Assembly: GCA_016712885.1 (NCBI GenBank)
Contig: JADJQF010000004.1
Span: 1-64,000, forward strand
Length of the DNA stretch: 64,000 nucleotides
Origin: Candidatus Flexicrinis proximus
GTDB lineage: Bacteria > Chloroflexota > Anaerolineae > Aggregatilineales > Phototrophicaceae
Direction of reading: 5' to 3'
Position numbers and translations under genes: made by a program. The notes below the pieces were generated by a model. It saw nothing but the letters and a program-made list of their open reading frames with translations. It had not been told where the DNA came from and ran no database searches. Each line of letters opens with the position of its first letter. Positions within the stretch are counted from its first letter, which is position 1. Shown here in pieces: positions 1 to 9,120 of the stretch.

Positions 1-237
1 CGCGCTGCCGCGATATTCCCGGATGGAGACGGTAATGCCTGCTCGGTCAATCAATGGCTGGCGGGCGGCGTACTTGTCAACCATCGCCGCAACGAACGCG
101 GCCTTCGGTTCGCTCGGCCATTCGTAGAACGGCAGATTGATGACCTCACCTACGGCCTGATGTCGCCTGGAGCTGAGGTAGTCGTTCACGGTCGAGGCGC
201 TGAACAGCGGCTCGATCCGAAATATCAATCTTGCCAT
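1..237 (-). CDS. Hypothetical protein, 3' part cut by window edge
   Basis: An open frame starts at the ATG at 235-237 and runs off the left edge (79 codons visible, beginning MARLIFRIEPLFSAST). A plausible ribosome site (GAGGA) lies about 8 bases upstream, and a TACAAT hexamer lies further up. The visible part has no signal peptide or membrane segment and I recognise no family. It points the same way as the VirB6-like gene cluster at 1.8-7.4 kb and may belong to the same mobile island, which continues beyond the window. Confidence 0.55.
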   Translation of the reverse strand, partial: MARLIFRIEPLFSASTVNDYLSSRRHQAVGEVINLPFYEWPSEPKAAFVAAMVDKYAARQPLIDRAGITVSIREYRGSA

Positions 238-735
238 CGATGAATCCTCATCCAATCCGGGTAACAGCAGCTTAATTGTTAATGCCTACATTGTAGTGTA
301 ATTGATGTGGGTGTGAACCCCAGACTCAGGGGATGCGGACGTGCGATGACTGAAGTGTTAGGGTCTTTGGTCCTTCACTTGAATTACCGGATCTGGGGTG
401 GTGTTTGCCCCGATAAAATGCCTCATCCGGAATTCTTGCGAATGGAATAGCCGATTGACTGGAAAGCTGTAGCATTCGCTAATCTATGTGATGATCTGTC
501 GTCTCAAGTAAGCACAAAGTGCCTGAAGCGAAGTTTTCGTCACACAAAGTGCGGAAGAGCCGTTGATTCGGGGTTAGGTCACTTCGGACACATTGGGCAA
601 AAACTGAATGGCTACTTCGTTACCAACTCTTCCGGCCGAAAATCTAGTAGAATGTCGGATCACAGTGGGCATACGATTTGTCCTAGAAACAATACTTATA
701 TACACTTAGCGTTACATATCGGTGGAGAAACTCAG
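238..735. other. Gene-poor stretch
   Basis: About 500 bases with no convincing gene. The part near 260-300 is AT-rich and probably holds the promoter of the leftward gene. Around 583-625 there is a segment (core TTCGGACACATTGGGCAAAA) that recurs with changes near 60,794-60,845 and looks like a mobile-element end. Nothing else is recognisable. Confidence 0.5.
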
Positions 736-1116
736 ATGTTCTGGCGCAGGAAAGTACGAACAATCGAAGAGGCATGCGCGGACAAAGACTTCGTTGGCGC
801 AATCTCGCTGGTCGATAAGTCAGTTGAACTTGCCAAGCAAGGAAAGATCTATGCAGGCTCGTTGAGCTACCTGAACATCTTTAACGACAATGTGGGCCAT
901 GATATGACCTTTAGAGGTTACGCCTACATTGCTACTCAAGTCACCAGAGAGTTCTCTGCAGACCGAAATCTCATTAATCAGCTTATGTCTAGAATTTCCA
1001 CACTAATGTGGAAAGCCATCCATGAATTGACCGCCAACGGTACAGCAAAGTTTTTTAGTGATGCAGCGAGTCATTGGATTGGAAATACGGTATGGTTGTT
1101 TGTGGTTTCACGTTGA
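736..1116 (+). CDS. Hypothetical protein (126 aa)
   Basis: The frame is open from 652, but the ATG at 736 is the likely start: GGTGGAG lies about 9 bases ahead of it, and the codons before it look non-coding. The product starts MFWRRKVRTIEEACADKDF and is predicted mostly helical. It has no clear signal peptide and no motif I recognise. It stands alone, about 300 bases from a convergent small membrane protein gene. It could be an island cargo gene of immunity-protein type, but that is a guess from size and context only. Confidence 0.45.
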   Translation: MFWRRKVRTIEEACADKDFVGAISLVDKSVELAKQGKIYAGSLSYLNIFNDNVGHDMTFRGYAYIATQVTREFSADRNLINQLMSRISTLMWKAIHELTANGTAKFFSDAASHWIGNTVWLFVVSR

Positions 1117-1409
1117 AACTACACTCAAATTACGATGATAAGGAGTGGGCGCGCGCCGAAAAAAGGAACGGCTTTACAAGCAATTGTCAGAACACAAGTT
1201 CCGTTGAAGCGCGTTTTTCAACGTCTGTTTGAATGGATGTATGCTTCTGGCTCATAACTAACTTTATTGTCGGTCATTCCTTAATAATTAACAAATTGCC
1301 GTGCTAATTCAGTTGCATTTCTCTTTCGGGCCGTGCTTTATTCATTATGGGTGTCTCACTCTGTTTGGTCACGGAGTTCGGTCACGATCGCCCTTAACCT
1401 TGGTCAATG

Positions 1410-1634
1410 TCATCTTCTCCGATTTCGAGAGTACCACAACCACTTTAATTCTTTTGGATTGAACAGGAAATTAGTTGAAATAATTACCACGTGTGCAAAT
1501 ATCACGATGGCCACACCAGTAAGCTGAGTTGACGCCGTTGAACGATAATCACAAAACGGTATGTGTTCACAAGAAAGCGGACCCACAATAGCTGCGACCA
1601 TTACGCACCCAACAAGATAAAGAAAGAAACACAT
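1410..1634 (-). CDS. Small membrane protein (74 aa)
   Basis: The ATG at 1634 is preceded by an excellent Shine-Dalgarno sequence (AGGAGGG, 4 bases upstream). The product has two hydrophobic stretches, roughly residues 2-20 (FFLYLVGCVMVAAIVG) and 38-57 (LTGVAIVIFAHVVIIST), so it is probably a two-span inner-membrane protein with a basic C-terminus (WYSRNRRR). Function unknown. It is monocistronic, with an AT-rich region upstream. Confidence 0.5.
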   Translation of the reverse strand: MCFFLYLVGCVMVAAIVGPLSCEHIPFCDYRSTASTQLTGVAIVIFAHVVIISTNFLFNPKELKWLWYSRNRRR

Positions 1635-1767
1635 TTTACCCTCCTATCAAAAACGGTGACTAAGTCTAATTTACTTCAAGTATAGTAGCAATTCAAACGA
1701 TGCGAACTGTAAGCGACGTTGGAAGGAGTACATACATCTGGAGAGAGACGCTCTCCAATCTGGCACT

Positions 1768-2820
1768 TTATTTCGTCACCCTTAACGCAAACTGATATCC
1801 ACTTATACCTATGCTTGCGTAAGGTTCGCCGCCCCAATACCAGACTAGACGTAAATCCGCGGCCTGCCCCGGCAGCAGGTCGAACGCCGCCATCCCCTCT
1901 GCCGGCACGTGCGGACCCGGCGGATTCTCTACGTAGCCGAGTGCCAGCCAGACGTCGTCCGGTGTGATCCGGATCGGAGTATCTCCGCCGTTGTACAGGC
2001 GCAGTCGCGTCGTAATTTGTCCGGTCTGTGTCGTTACGCTGATGATCTGCACATCCAGACCGTGAAAGGGAATTGGCGTCGGCGTCGCGGTTGGCTGGAT
2101 TTCCGGCGTGAGCATGACAACCGACTCGGCTGCGATGCCTATCAGTTCGCCGCTGCGGCCCAGTTCCTGCTCCGGCGGATAAGCGGCCGTGATCAGCGTG
2201 CGCGTCGCGGTCGGCAAGCCTTCCTCATCGGTCTCGCCGAGCAGCAGCAGCGCCAGGCCGGGGCTGACCTGCCGGAAGATGCCGGTCTCGCTGCGCCGCA
2301 CCTCGCGTTTGTCCTCGAACGTGTAAGTCAGGATCGCGCCGGTGTTCATCGTGATCTGGAAGCTTGTCCCGTCACCGATCAAAGCGAAGTACGCGGCGGT
2401 CTCGTCCGACCACGGGATGCCGATCACCGGCCGCACCGACATGCCGCTGACGAACGACGCGGTATCCGGATTCTCGTCGTAGCGCCACTCGGACGCCTGT
2501 ACGCGGCGGCGCTGCACCACCCACAGGCGGGGCGAGGAACCGTCCGGCAGGATCACTTGCAGGCTGACCGGATAGGCGACAGCGCGCGCACCGTCGCCGC
2601 CTTGAATCACGTCGTCCTGCGATTCGAGTGCCAGCGGCGTGGGCGTCGGGCTAATCGCCGGCGTTGGCGTCAAGGTGGCAGTTGGCGTGCCGTCGATCAT
2701 GGCCGTGGCGCGTCCGCCATTCAGCCGCGACAACATCATCCCGGCGAACAGCAGCACCGCCAGCCCGAAAGCCAATACCACCTTTGGCGACGGCTTGCCG
2801 GGATCGACGTTTCGCGTCAT
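1768..2820 (-). CDS. Single-pass membrane protein with Pro/Thr linkers
   Basis: I take the ATG at 2820 (MTRNVDPGKPSPK...) as the start because the frame upstream of it looks non-coding. The product is about 350 aa. Residues about 13-30 form a transmembrane segment (VVLAFGLAVLLFAGMML). A Thr/Pro linker (TPTATLTPTP...) follows, then a beta-rich extracytoplasmic region, a second linker (PTATPTPIP) near residue 240, and a C-terminal beta domain of about 95 residues resembling CARDB/FxLYD-type accessory folds (inference). The first 170 bases overlap the upstream gene in another frame, so the two may be one gene broken by a frameshift. It is the last gene of the VirB6-like operon. Confidence 0.65.
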   Translation of the reverse strand: MTRNVDPGKPSPKVVLAFGLAVLLFAGMMLSRLNGGRATAMIDGTPTATLTPTPAISPTPTPLALESQDDVIQGGDGARAVAYPVSLQVILPDGSSPRLWVVQRRRVQASEWRYDENPDTASFVSGMSVRPVIGIPWSDETAAYFALIGDGTSFQITMNTGAILTYTFEDKREVRRSETGIFRQVSPGLALLLLGETDEEGLPTATRTLITAAYPPEQELGRSGELIGIAAESVVMLTPEIQPTATPTPIPFHGLDVQIISVTTQTGQITTRLRLYNGGDTPIRITPDDVWLALGYVENPPGPHVPAEGMAAFDLLPGQAADLRLVWYWGGEPYASIGISGYQFALRVTK

Positions 2821-3118
2821 CCTCCGGCGCGTCGAGAATGGCGTTCCGTTTGGCCGCATCCTGAACGCGGCCCGGTGTGCGCGCCCAGCGTGACCCGATC
2901 GGCACCAGCGCCGTCTCGCCGTAGCGCCGGAGCATTTCGGCCGCGACTTTGCGCTCAAGCTGATCCGTGCCGACCGCGCCTGCCGTGCGCACCTCGCGCT
3001 CGTAGGCGGCTTTGTAGGCGCGCTGGCGATCGGTCGGTACGAGTTCCCACAACGCCTGCAGCTCGCGCAGGCTCAGTGTCCGCAGTTCTTCCAGCGTGTG
3101 ATAACGCAAGGTCTCCAT
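2651..3118 (-). CDS. Small cytoplasmic protein of the VirB6-like operon
   Basis: The start ATG (3118) overlaps the stop of the VirB6-like gene (TGATG arrangement), which implies translational coupling. Residues 1 to about 99 (METLRYHTLEELRTLSLREL...) look like a genuine soluble helical protein. The last about 57 residues overlap the next gene's N-terminus and have Arg-rich, shadow-like composition. Either the true protein ends in a transmembrane-anchored fusion through a frameshift near 2,815, or translation continues to 2,651. I recognise no family. Confidence 0.5.
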   Translation of the reverse strand: METLRYHTLEELRTLSLRELQALWELVPTDRQRAYKAAYEREVRTAGAVGTDQLERKVAAEMLRRYGETALVPIGSRWARTPGRVQDAAKRNAILDAPEDDAKRRSRQAVAKGGIGFRAGGAAVRRDDVVAAEWRTRHGHDRRHANCHLDANAGD

Positions 3119-5478
3119 CAGCTGTTGCCTCCGATAACGCTGCCGCTGCCGCCCATCGACGCGGCTTTCCGCGTCGCCTCGGTGTAGGTGTCACGGCTGC
3201 TGCCTGATGGCGCGTTAACCGTGACGTCGATTTGCGGCGAAATGGTGACTGGCGGGACGGTGACCAGCCCGTGCGCGGAGAGCGTGTTTGGCAGCAGCCG
3301 CGCCGTGACTTCCAACCGCGTGATTTCACGCTCGGCTTCGTCGCGGGATGATCCTGCCTTGATCGTCTGCTCGATCAACTGCGTGCGGGTCTCATCCGGC
3401 AGGCGGCGATCTGGCGTCTCGTTGATCTGCCGTCCGACCCGCTCGGTTTGCTCCGGCGACAAGCCGAGCCGCGCCGCCTGATCGATGAAGATCCCGAATC
3501 GCGAGAGGTCGTCGCGCACCGGCGGCCGGTCGCCAGCCGGGGTAACGCCAAGCGCCTGTGCCACCGCCAATCCGACGCTCAGGTGGTCGACGCCCATCGC
3601 GCCGTGGCCGCCAAGCAGCCGCATCACGTCGCCCATCACACTGGCGATATCGGCGCTGCCGCTCACACGCAGGGTGCCCAGTCGCTCGGTCAGATGATTC
3701 TCCAACTCTTCGCCGCGCATATCGTCGGCATAGGTCTGGCGTTCGCTGACAGCGGCCTGTGGCTCTGCGGCTGGCGCAAAGATACCTGTACGGCGCAGTC
3801 GCGGCTGATCTTCTGCTATCTCATCACCTTGTACCGATTTGCCTCTCGGAACCGTCCAGCTGGCCATCGCCTCACCGACTGCCGGAACCAGCATCGGACG
3901 GGACATCATGCGGCCGCGCGTGTCGTATTCCGCGTGGTCCGGATCGCGGTCGCTCAAGAGTCGCGCACCGACCAACGGACCGGCGACCCGTCCGATCACT
4001 GGCAGATTCCCGGTCACGCGCCGCGTGGCTGCCCCTTCTGCGAATTGCTCCGCCGCGTCGCCTAATGCGGTATCGCGCAGCCCGGGCAGGTGCGTCAGCG
4101 TGCGTGCCGCCCCGGTCAGGCTGCCGAAGCCGCCGAACATCAAACCTGCCGCCTGCGCCGCGGTCGCGCCACTGTTCAGCGCGGTCATGCCGGCCAGCGC
4201 GCTCGATCCGACGCTGGCGGCCACCGCTGCGCTGCCTGCCGTGGCTGCCGCTGTGCCGGTGATCGCTGCGGATGTGACCGAACCTGGCGTTACAAATACG
4301 TTTCCCGTCGCCTGCCCCACGGCGTTGAACAGCCGGTTGAAGCTGTTCCAGACCGCTTTCACACCAGACCACATCGTAATCGCGATGAACACCAGACAGA
4401 TCAGGCCGATGCCGATGATCCCCGCCGGGCTGCCGGTCGCGGCTCCGGCCAGGAAGAAGCCGATCACCAGCGCCTGCACCAGCGCGATGATCGCGGTCTG
4501 CACGATCAGCTCGATCCACTGGTTGATCATATTGTGGGCGATGCTCTCGGTGCGTTTGAAGAAGGCGAACAGGATCGCCACGCCGAACGAGACGAAGGTG
4601 ATGCCCATCGCGATCGTGATCAGCAGGTGCACGATCTGCTCGACCAGCGCGAACAGCAGCAGCGGCCAGGCGGTCAGCGCGCGCTGCTGGGACGAACCGG
4701 CCATCGACACGGCAGCGGCACGCATCGCGCCGTCGAGGATGTCCCACATGACCGGCGCGACATTGTGGTCGAAGTAATGGCCGTCGAAATTCCAGTCCAT
4801 CGGCACGACTGACGTGCCGCCGGCACCCGCCCAGGTCGACGGGTTCGGGTTCTGGAAGTAAGCGCCGCAGCCGGGCGAGAAGACCGGCTGGGGATACCCC
4901 ATCACGTCCTGCGCATGTCCGCGCAGATAGGCCATCGCGATATCCAGCCCGTCGATCGGTCCCGGCCCGGTCGCACCCGGCAAATACACGTCGAACTGGT
5001 CGCACAGTGCGCCCATGCCAAGATCGTTGGAATTGACCTGCGCCAGCGACGAGAAATCGCCGGCGTTGGACGCCATCCCATTGAGCACGCTCACGTACAT
5101 CACCTGACCGATGCTCAGGCGAAAGGCATTCATGCCTTGATAGAAGCTCGGCCCGATGCTGAAGAACAGCGCGCCGGCGATGTACCACAGCAGGGCGCTG
5201 CGCGGGCTGACGACATCCAGCCGCACGAACGCCGCCAGCATGTAGGTGATGCCAAGCACCAGCAGCGCGACGATAAACACATAGCCGACCGCCACGCCGA
5301 GGCTGCCGTTGGTCTGCGCGATCACCGGCACGAACACGTGCTCGATCAGCCACTGGTTGACGAGTTTCACCGTGTAGCCGGCCATGAGCAGGGCTTCCTG
5401 CAGGCTCCAGTGGATGCCGGCGACCAGCACGATGATGCTGTATTTCAGCTCGTCGATCATCCGCGCGAAATCAGGCAT
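3118..5478 (-). CDS. VirB6/TrbL-like polytopic conjugation protein
   Basis: A 786-residue protein. The N-terminal half is hydrophobic, with spans near residues 60-82, 95-112, 268-310 (several) and 320-372. After that comes an Ala/Gly/Ser-rich stretch (about 395-470) and a charged soluble C-terminal region of about 280 residues. A polytopic N-terminus followed by a long Ala/Gly-rich and soluble tail is typical of VirB6/TrbL, the inner-membrane channel component of type IV secretion. The neighbours are bitopic or exported proteins in the same direction, with overlapping or near-touching ends. No ATPase (VirB4/VirD4) is visible, and these may lie left of the window. The family call rests on architecture, not on a diagnostic motif. 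Confidence 0.6.
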   Translation of the reverse strand: MPDFARMIDELKYSIIVLVAGIHWSLQEALLMAGYTVKLVNQWLIEHVFVPVIAQTNGSLGVAVGYVFIVALLVLGITYMLAAFVRLDVVSPRSALLWYIAGALFFSIGPSFYQGMNAFRLSIGQVMYVSVLNGMASNAGDFSSLAQVNSNDLGMGALCDQFDVYLPGATGPGPIDGLDIAMAYLRGHAQDVMGYPQPVFSPGCGAYFQNPNPSTWAGAGGTSVVPMDWNFDGHYFDHNVAPVMWDILDGAMRAAAVSMAGSSQQRALTAWPLLLFALVEQIVHLLITIAMGITFVSFGVAILFAFFKRTESIAHNMINQWIELIVQTAIIALVQALVIGFFLAGAATGSPAGIIGIGLICLVFIAITMWSGVKAVWNSFNRLFNAVGQATGNVFVTPGSVTSAAITGTAAATAGSAAVAASVGSSALAGMTALNSGATAAQAAGLMFGGFGSLTGAARTLTHLPGLRDTALGDAAEQFAEGAATRRVTGNLPVIGRVAGPLVGARLLSDRDPDHAEYDTRGRMMSRPMLVPAVGEAMASWTVPRGKSVQGDEIAEDQPRLRRTGIFAPAAEPQAAVSERQTYADDMRGEELENHLTERLGTLRVSGSADIASVMGDVMRLLGGHGAMGVDHLSVGLAVAQALGVTPAGDRPPVRDDLSRFGIFIDQAARLGLSPEQTERVGRQINETPDRRLPDETRTQLIEQTIKAGSSRDEAEREITRLEVTARLLPNTLSAHGLVTVPPVTISPQIDVTVNAPSGSSRDTYTEATRKAASMGGSGSVIGGNS

Positions 5479-5490
5479 GCTGTTTCTCCC

Positions 5491-6156
5491 TTAATCGGCG
5501 ACGTCGCCGGAGCAGTACGGATTGGCGGCGTTGACCCAGGTGATCCGGTTGCTCTCGCCGTCGAGCGTGTAGGCGAGCTGGCGCAGGCTCCCGGCCGGTC
5601 CGTAGGCCGCCAGCCGGTAAATCCGCGTGCTGCCCGGCTGGAGCGCGTCGTAGTTCTCGCCGCTGAATCCGGCCTCCTGCATCGCGGCTTCCGACGTGTT
5701 CCACATCCCGCTCAGTTGGCCGGTGACGGTATCGATGCGGGTGATGACCATCAGCGCGACCGGGACCGTCTCGTAAGGAACACCTCCGAGATTGCTGATC
5801 TCAAGCCGCCACGTGTACAGGCTGCGCGGTTGGCCGCTGACCGGTTCGGCGGGCTGTGCCTGAATGTCCAGCAGTCGGAAGCGCAGTCGCAGCGGCGCGC
5901 CGGGCTGCCCGACATATACGGCATCGCCGACGTAGAAGTCCTGCGGCGGCGTAATGATATACGGCGTCGGCGGCAGCGGGATCGGCGTTGGGAATGGCAG
6001 CGGCGTGCCGGGCAGCGGCGTCGGTTGTGGCACGACCGCCGTCGGTACCGGCGTCGGACACACGTAATACGCCGTTTGTATGATGGCCGTCCCGCAGGCC
6101 AGCACCGACACCAAAAATGCGGCAACCGTGACTGAAACACGCAGCCAGAGAGACAT
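5491..6156 (-). CDS. Exported or membrane-anchored Pro-rich protein
   Basis: A 221-residue product. The N-terminal hydrophobic segment (VTVAAFLVSVLACGTAI, residues about 9-25) is either a signal anchor or a lipoprotein-type signal; the box LACG is near-canonical. A Pro/Thr linker (residues about 33-65, PTPLPGTPLPFPTPIPL) and a beta-rich domain of about 150 residues follow. It sits 12 bases upstream of the VirB6-like gene in the same operon, so it may be the surface or periplasm-facing partner of that transporter in a monoderm-like envelope. No known family recognised. Confidence 0.6.
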   Translation of the reverse strand: MSLWLRVSVTVAAFLVSVLACGTAIIQTAYYVCPTPVPTAVVPQPTPLPGTPLPFPTPIPLPPTPYIITPPQDFYVGDAVYVGQPGAPLRLRFRLLDIQAQPAEPVSGQPRSLYTWRLEISNLGGVPYETVPVALMVITRIDTVTGQLSGMWNTSEAAMQEAGFSGENYDALQPGSTRIYRLAAYGPAGSLRQLAYTLDGESNRITWVNAANPYCSGDVAD

Positions 6157-6168
6157 TTGCGATCCCTT

Positions 6169-7386
6169 CTACGGAATTAACCCCGGTTGATTGCCGGGCG
6201 TGAGCAGATGCGTGAAGCGCAGGTTGCCGCCGCGCCGGCTGTTAGGGATCTCCCAGACCTTGCCGAAATACGGCACGACCACCCGCGACGGTGCGCTAGT
6301 CACGATCTGAAGCTGTGCATAGCCGCTGCTGTCGGTGAAGGCGTGCGCGATCTCTCGGTTTGTCCCGGTTTCGACCACGCGCACCGGAATGCCGGAAACG
6401 CCCTCCGCCGGATCGACGGCGCGGTTGCCGTTTTCGTCGTAGGCGATGACGACCGAGATGATCAGCTCTGCGAGCGGAATCGGCGTGGCGGTCGGCTGGA
6501 CGGTCGGCGGCGCGGCCACCAGTTCGATGCGCGCGACCGGCTGCGGCTCTTCTGTTGGTGGTTGCGTTTGCAGCGGCGGCGCGACGATGAGTGTGTTGAG
6601 GTCGGCGCGGTATACCTGTACCGCATCCAGCGCGACCGCCGACCCTTCGCTGCGCGGATTGCGCTCCGGCGACCCGCGCACCGTCAGGACGTGCGCTCCG
6701 GCCCCGACGCTGTAGACCCGCGTGCCGGGGAAACTAAGTTCCGAAGCGTAAGCATCAACCGTGTCGATCACCGCCCCATCGACGATGACGTCAAATATCC
6801 CCATGTTGCGTGCCGCGACGTAGCGGATGCGCAGGCCTTCGCCGTCGAATGCCAGGCTGACGCCGCTGTTCGGATCGTCCGAGCGGTGATATTGGCCGCG
6901 GCTCGCGCCGGTATGCAGGCGCGCATCCCACGGCGTGCTGTAGCGCATCGCCGGATGGTCGGACTCGTAGCTGATCCATTCAACGTACGGCGGCGCTTGG
7001 TTAGTCGCGTCCGGCAGCGGTTCGAACGGCTGCGATGGGGCAGGCAGTAGTGTCGTTCCGGGCGCGATTGGCGAGTGTCGGCGGCAATACCACGCCGGGC
7101 ATCACCGCTTCGATATAGATCACCCGCGTCGTCAGTGTCGGTGTTGAGGTCGCGGTGAACGTCGCCGTCGGTGTCGGCGTTTGGGTCGGCGTAGCCGAGG
7201 TCGCTGGGCTGTCGGGGTCACCGTCGCACTGGCGGTTGCAGTCTGCGACGGCGTAAGCGTGATGGCAGCTACCATCAACGTCGGCAGCGGCTCCGCGTCG
7301 CGCCCGGATGTCTCAATCACGAAATAGAACAATCCGCCCCACGTGAGCAGGCAGAGCGCCGTCAGAAACAACAAAAATCGCCGCAT
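6169..7386 (-). pseudogene. Secreted Pro/Thr-linker protein, two frameshifts
   Basis: Three reading frames join into one protein of about 405 residues. The signal peptide starts at 7386 (MRRFLLFLTALCLLTWGG) and is followed by a Thr/Pro linker. The frame changes near 7,200, where the linker continues as TPTQTPTPTATFTATSTP, and again near 7,075 into the frame reading APGTTLLPAPSQPFEPLP and onward to 6,169. The C-terminal part has a jelly-roll-like region (CBM-like, about VDGAVIDTVDAY), a second Pro/Thr linker, and a domain reading AYDENGNRAVDPAEGVSGIPV, the pattern of SdrD/B-like or Cna-B-like folds. It belongs to the VirB6-like operon (12 bases from the next gene). Single-base errors in assembly would give the same picture as true decay. 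Confidence 0.6.
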
Positions 7387-7494
7387 GTACGCCTCCGCAG
7401 TTTTCCTGCGATTCAGCGTAGCAAAGGCGGCGACTCAGACCTGTGTAGGATTACAGTTTCGGGTTGTCAGTCTTGACGGTCTGGCTGTAGAACT

Positions 7495-8134
7495 TCAACT
7501 GGTGCGGAAGGTATAGCCTTCCTGCAGCGCCATGCTGATCAGGTGCTCGTTGGTGCTGGCGCCAAAACGCCGGCGGAGTTTCAGGCGCACCCAATAGGCG
7601 CGCCTCAAGGGAATGTTCAAGTGGCTGGCGACGTCACTGATATGGAAACCGCGCGCCAGAAGCCGCAGCACAGTACGGGCTTCGGTGTCGAGTTTCCAGT
7701 CTCGCAGCGGCGACTGCATCGCGGTCAGGTACTCGGCGTTCGCGGTCGGCGAGAGGTACGGCCGCCCCCGCAGCGCCATGTCGATGGCCGTCGGCAGGCA
7801 GATGGTCAGATCGTCGCCGACCATCAGATAGGCTTTCGCCCCGGCCGCGAAGAAATCGCGGATGAGCAGCCCGTCGGTGAGAGATCCCATAACGATGATC
7901 CGCGTCGAGGGCGCGGCGCGCAGGATGCGTTCGACCAGCGCCAGCGTGTCGATCAGCGGATCGAACCGGTCGCCAAGCAGGACAACATCCGGCCGCTTAC
8001 CCTCGACCGTGACGATGAGGTCACTGCCGTTTTCGGCCTTCGAGATCGTAGTGTCTGGCGCGTCCCTTCAGCAGCGTTTCCGCGCCGACCACGCTCAGAC
8101 TGCTGATGTCTGCGATCAGGATATGCGTCGTCAT
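7495..8134 (-). pseudogene. LuxR-family response regulator, frameshifted
   Basis: The ATG at 8134 begins MTTHILIADISSLSVVG, the start of a receiver-like domain. The frame breaks near 8,060 and resumes as DTTISKAENGSDLIVTVEG... through RPDVVLLGD (phosphoacceptor-strand position) and IIVMGSL. The downstream 131 residues end in a LuxR-type HTH (TVLRLLARGFHISDVASHL...). One base shift restores a full NarL-type regulator of about 212 residues. A palindrome lies about 105 bases upstream of the start. No cognate histidine kinase is adjacent. It may be a sequencing-error frameshift instead of a dead gene. Confidence 0.65.
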
Positions 8135-8273
8135 GAGGTTTGTCCCCGAAGTACCTTCGCTTTTCACAAGCGTAGCATCGGGCACCCTCGTTCGGGTGGA
8201 ACGCTGTGACATTCGATGCACAAGAATTTGCATCGGCGTGAGAATATTCTCAACGTCGGCGTTCGGCAGACAT
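8087..8273 (-). repeat. Upstream cassette, copy A (with palindrome)
   Basis: This segment covers the first codons and the promoter region of the LuxR-type gene. It is about 80% identical by eye to 11,674-11,850 (copy B), which lies in front of a different gene. Copy C at 15,722-15,790 shares the inner part. The shared features are a perfect palindrome about 105 bases upstream of the ATG, a GATGCAAAT motif about 100 bases upstream and an AATGTCA-CGTT block. Confidence 0.7.
8239..8252. promoter_or_regulatory. Perfect palindrome TGAGAATATTCTCA, putative operator
   Basis: A 14-base perfect inverted repeat lies upstream of the LuxR-type gene. An identical copy at 11,821-11,834 sits at the same distance from a second gene. 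Identity of the palindrome inside an otherwise diverged flank suggests a protein-binding site. The binding factor is unknown. Confidence 0.55.
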
Positions 8274-8340
8274 GTTGTCGGGAATCCAGTCAACGGGGCA
8301 GCCTATATGACGTACGCTATCGGCTACCAGGACGGTCGGA

Positions 8341-8445
8341 CAACTCACCGACCACTGGATTTGGCGCTACAATCACACACACGATCGGCCGCACGAGGCG
8401 TTAGGCGGATTGCCGCCTGATCGCTACGCCGCGTCGATCCGCTAG
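8341..8445 (+). pseudogene. IS3-type transposase C-terminal remnant
   Basis: The frame reads LTDHWIWRYNHTHDRPHEAL, then GGLPPDRYAASIR and a stop. The YN-x-RPHEALGG-x-PP-x-Y pattern is the characteristic end of IS3-family (rve integrase core) transposases. Everything upstream is missing or stopped, including a TGA at 8,308-8,310, so only about 34 codons survive. It directly abuts the RHS fragment. Confidence 0.7.
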
Positions 8446-8450
8446 ACTCC

Positions 8451-8637
8451 ACTTTTGACTTGTACAAATGATGGTTCCCGAGACCGCCATAGGCGTAGTC
8501 GCGACTGTCCAACGACAGCAATCGATTCGCGTGATCCTATGTGTAGCCGATAACGCCATCGTCGGTCATGTTGCCATTGACGTCGTAGGTCACACCGCCG
8601 CTGCTACGTGCGAAGGAGTAATGGTCTGCATCAGTTA
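8451..8637 (-). pseudogene. RHS/YD-repeat protein fragment
   Basis: Read leftward from about 8,637, the frame gives GGVTYDVNGNMTDDGVIGYT, an in-frame TAG where Trp is expected, then DHANRLLSLDSRDYAYGGLG. These are two classical YD repeats of RHS-type polymorphic toxins or wall-associated proteins. Only about 60 codons remain, with no start and no toxin tip. The gene just upstream on the same strand could be a relic immunity gene, but the order is not the usual one. Confidence 0.7.
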
Positions 8638-8660
8638 AGGACAAGAACTAGTTGAAACGT

Positions 8661-9098
8661 CTACCTAGAACACTGTTCAATCAAATAGGCGATATCTTCT
8701 TTCAGACCAGGTTCATCAGTACTCTGCAAAATTTCTCTATATTCTGTAATGCCTTTGCAGATTATGCTTTTTAAGCGGCGAGGACTCTCATCAAGAGAGT
8801 CTATGTCAGTTACGTCGCTGTATTGAACTAAATCTATGAGCAAACCCACAACAAGGGATTTTTGAGGAATTCCTGAAAACGACAGTAGTCGAATAAGTAT
8901 AGGCACGATAACGAATGGAAAGTCATTGATAGTACGCTCGAACGCTAGCTGAAGGACATCTGAAAGCACGCTAGCCGAATTCCATCGAATGGTGTAATCC
9001 TTATCGGCCAATCCTTGAAGCAGGGGAAAAATGTCGGGTGAATAATTACCCGGCAATCTATACTTAGCCCAATCGATTGACTCGATTTCTTCCCACAT
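8661..9098 (-). CDS. HEAT-repeat-like helical protein (145 aa)
   Basis: The product starts MWEEIESIDWAKYRLPGNYS and is entirely helical in character. It has two or three HEAT-like units (for example IFPLLQGLADKDYTIRWNSA and VIVPILIRLLSFSG). Small all-helical HEAT-like proteins are common immunity proteins of polymorphic toxins, which fits the RHS remnant next door; this is inference. It is flanked on both sides by transposase remnants, and its composition is more AT-rich than the core genes, consistent with transfer. Confidence 0.6.
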   Translation of the reverse strand: MWEEIESIDWAKYRLPGNYSPDIFPLLQGLADKDYTIRWNSASVLSDVLQLAFERTINDFPFVIVPILIRLLSFSGIPQKSLVVGLLIDLVQYSDVTDIDSLDESPRRLKSIICKGITEYREILQSTDEPGLKEDIAYLIEQCSR

Positions 9099-9120
9099 TC
9101 CACTAGTTCCTGATGTCGAT

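Noticed and set aside
4915..6135. Long frame of 406 codons on the + strand opposite the VirB6-like gene
   Set aside because: His/Arg/Asp-rich composition typical of the antisense of a GC-rich gene; the opposite strand has membrane spans and coupled starts.
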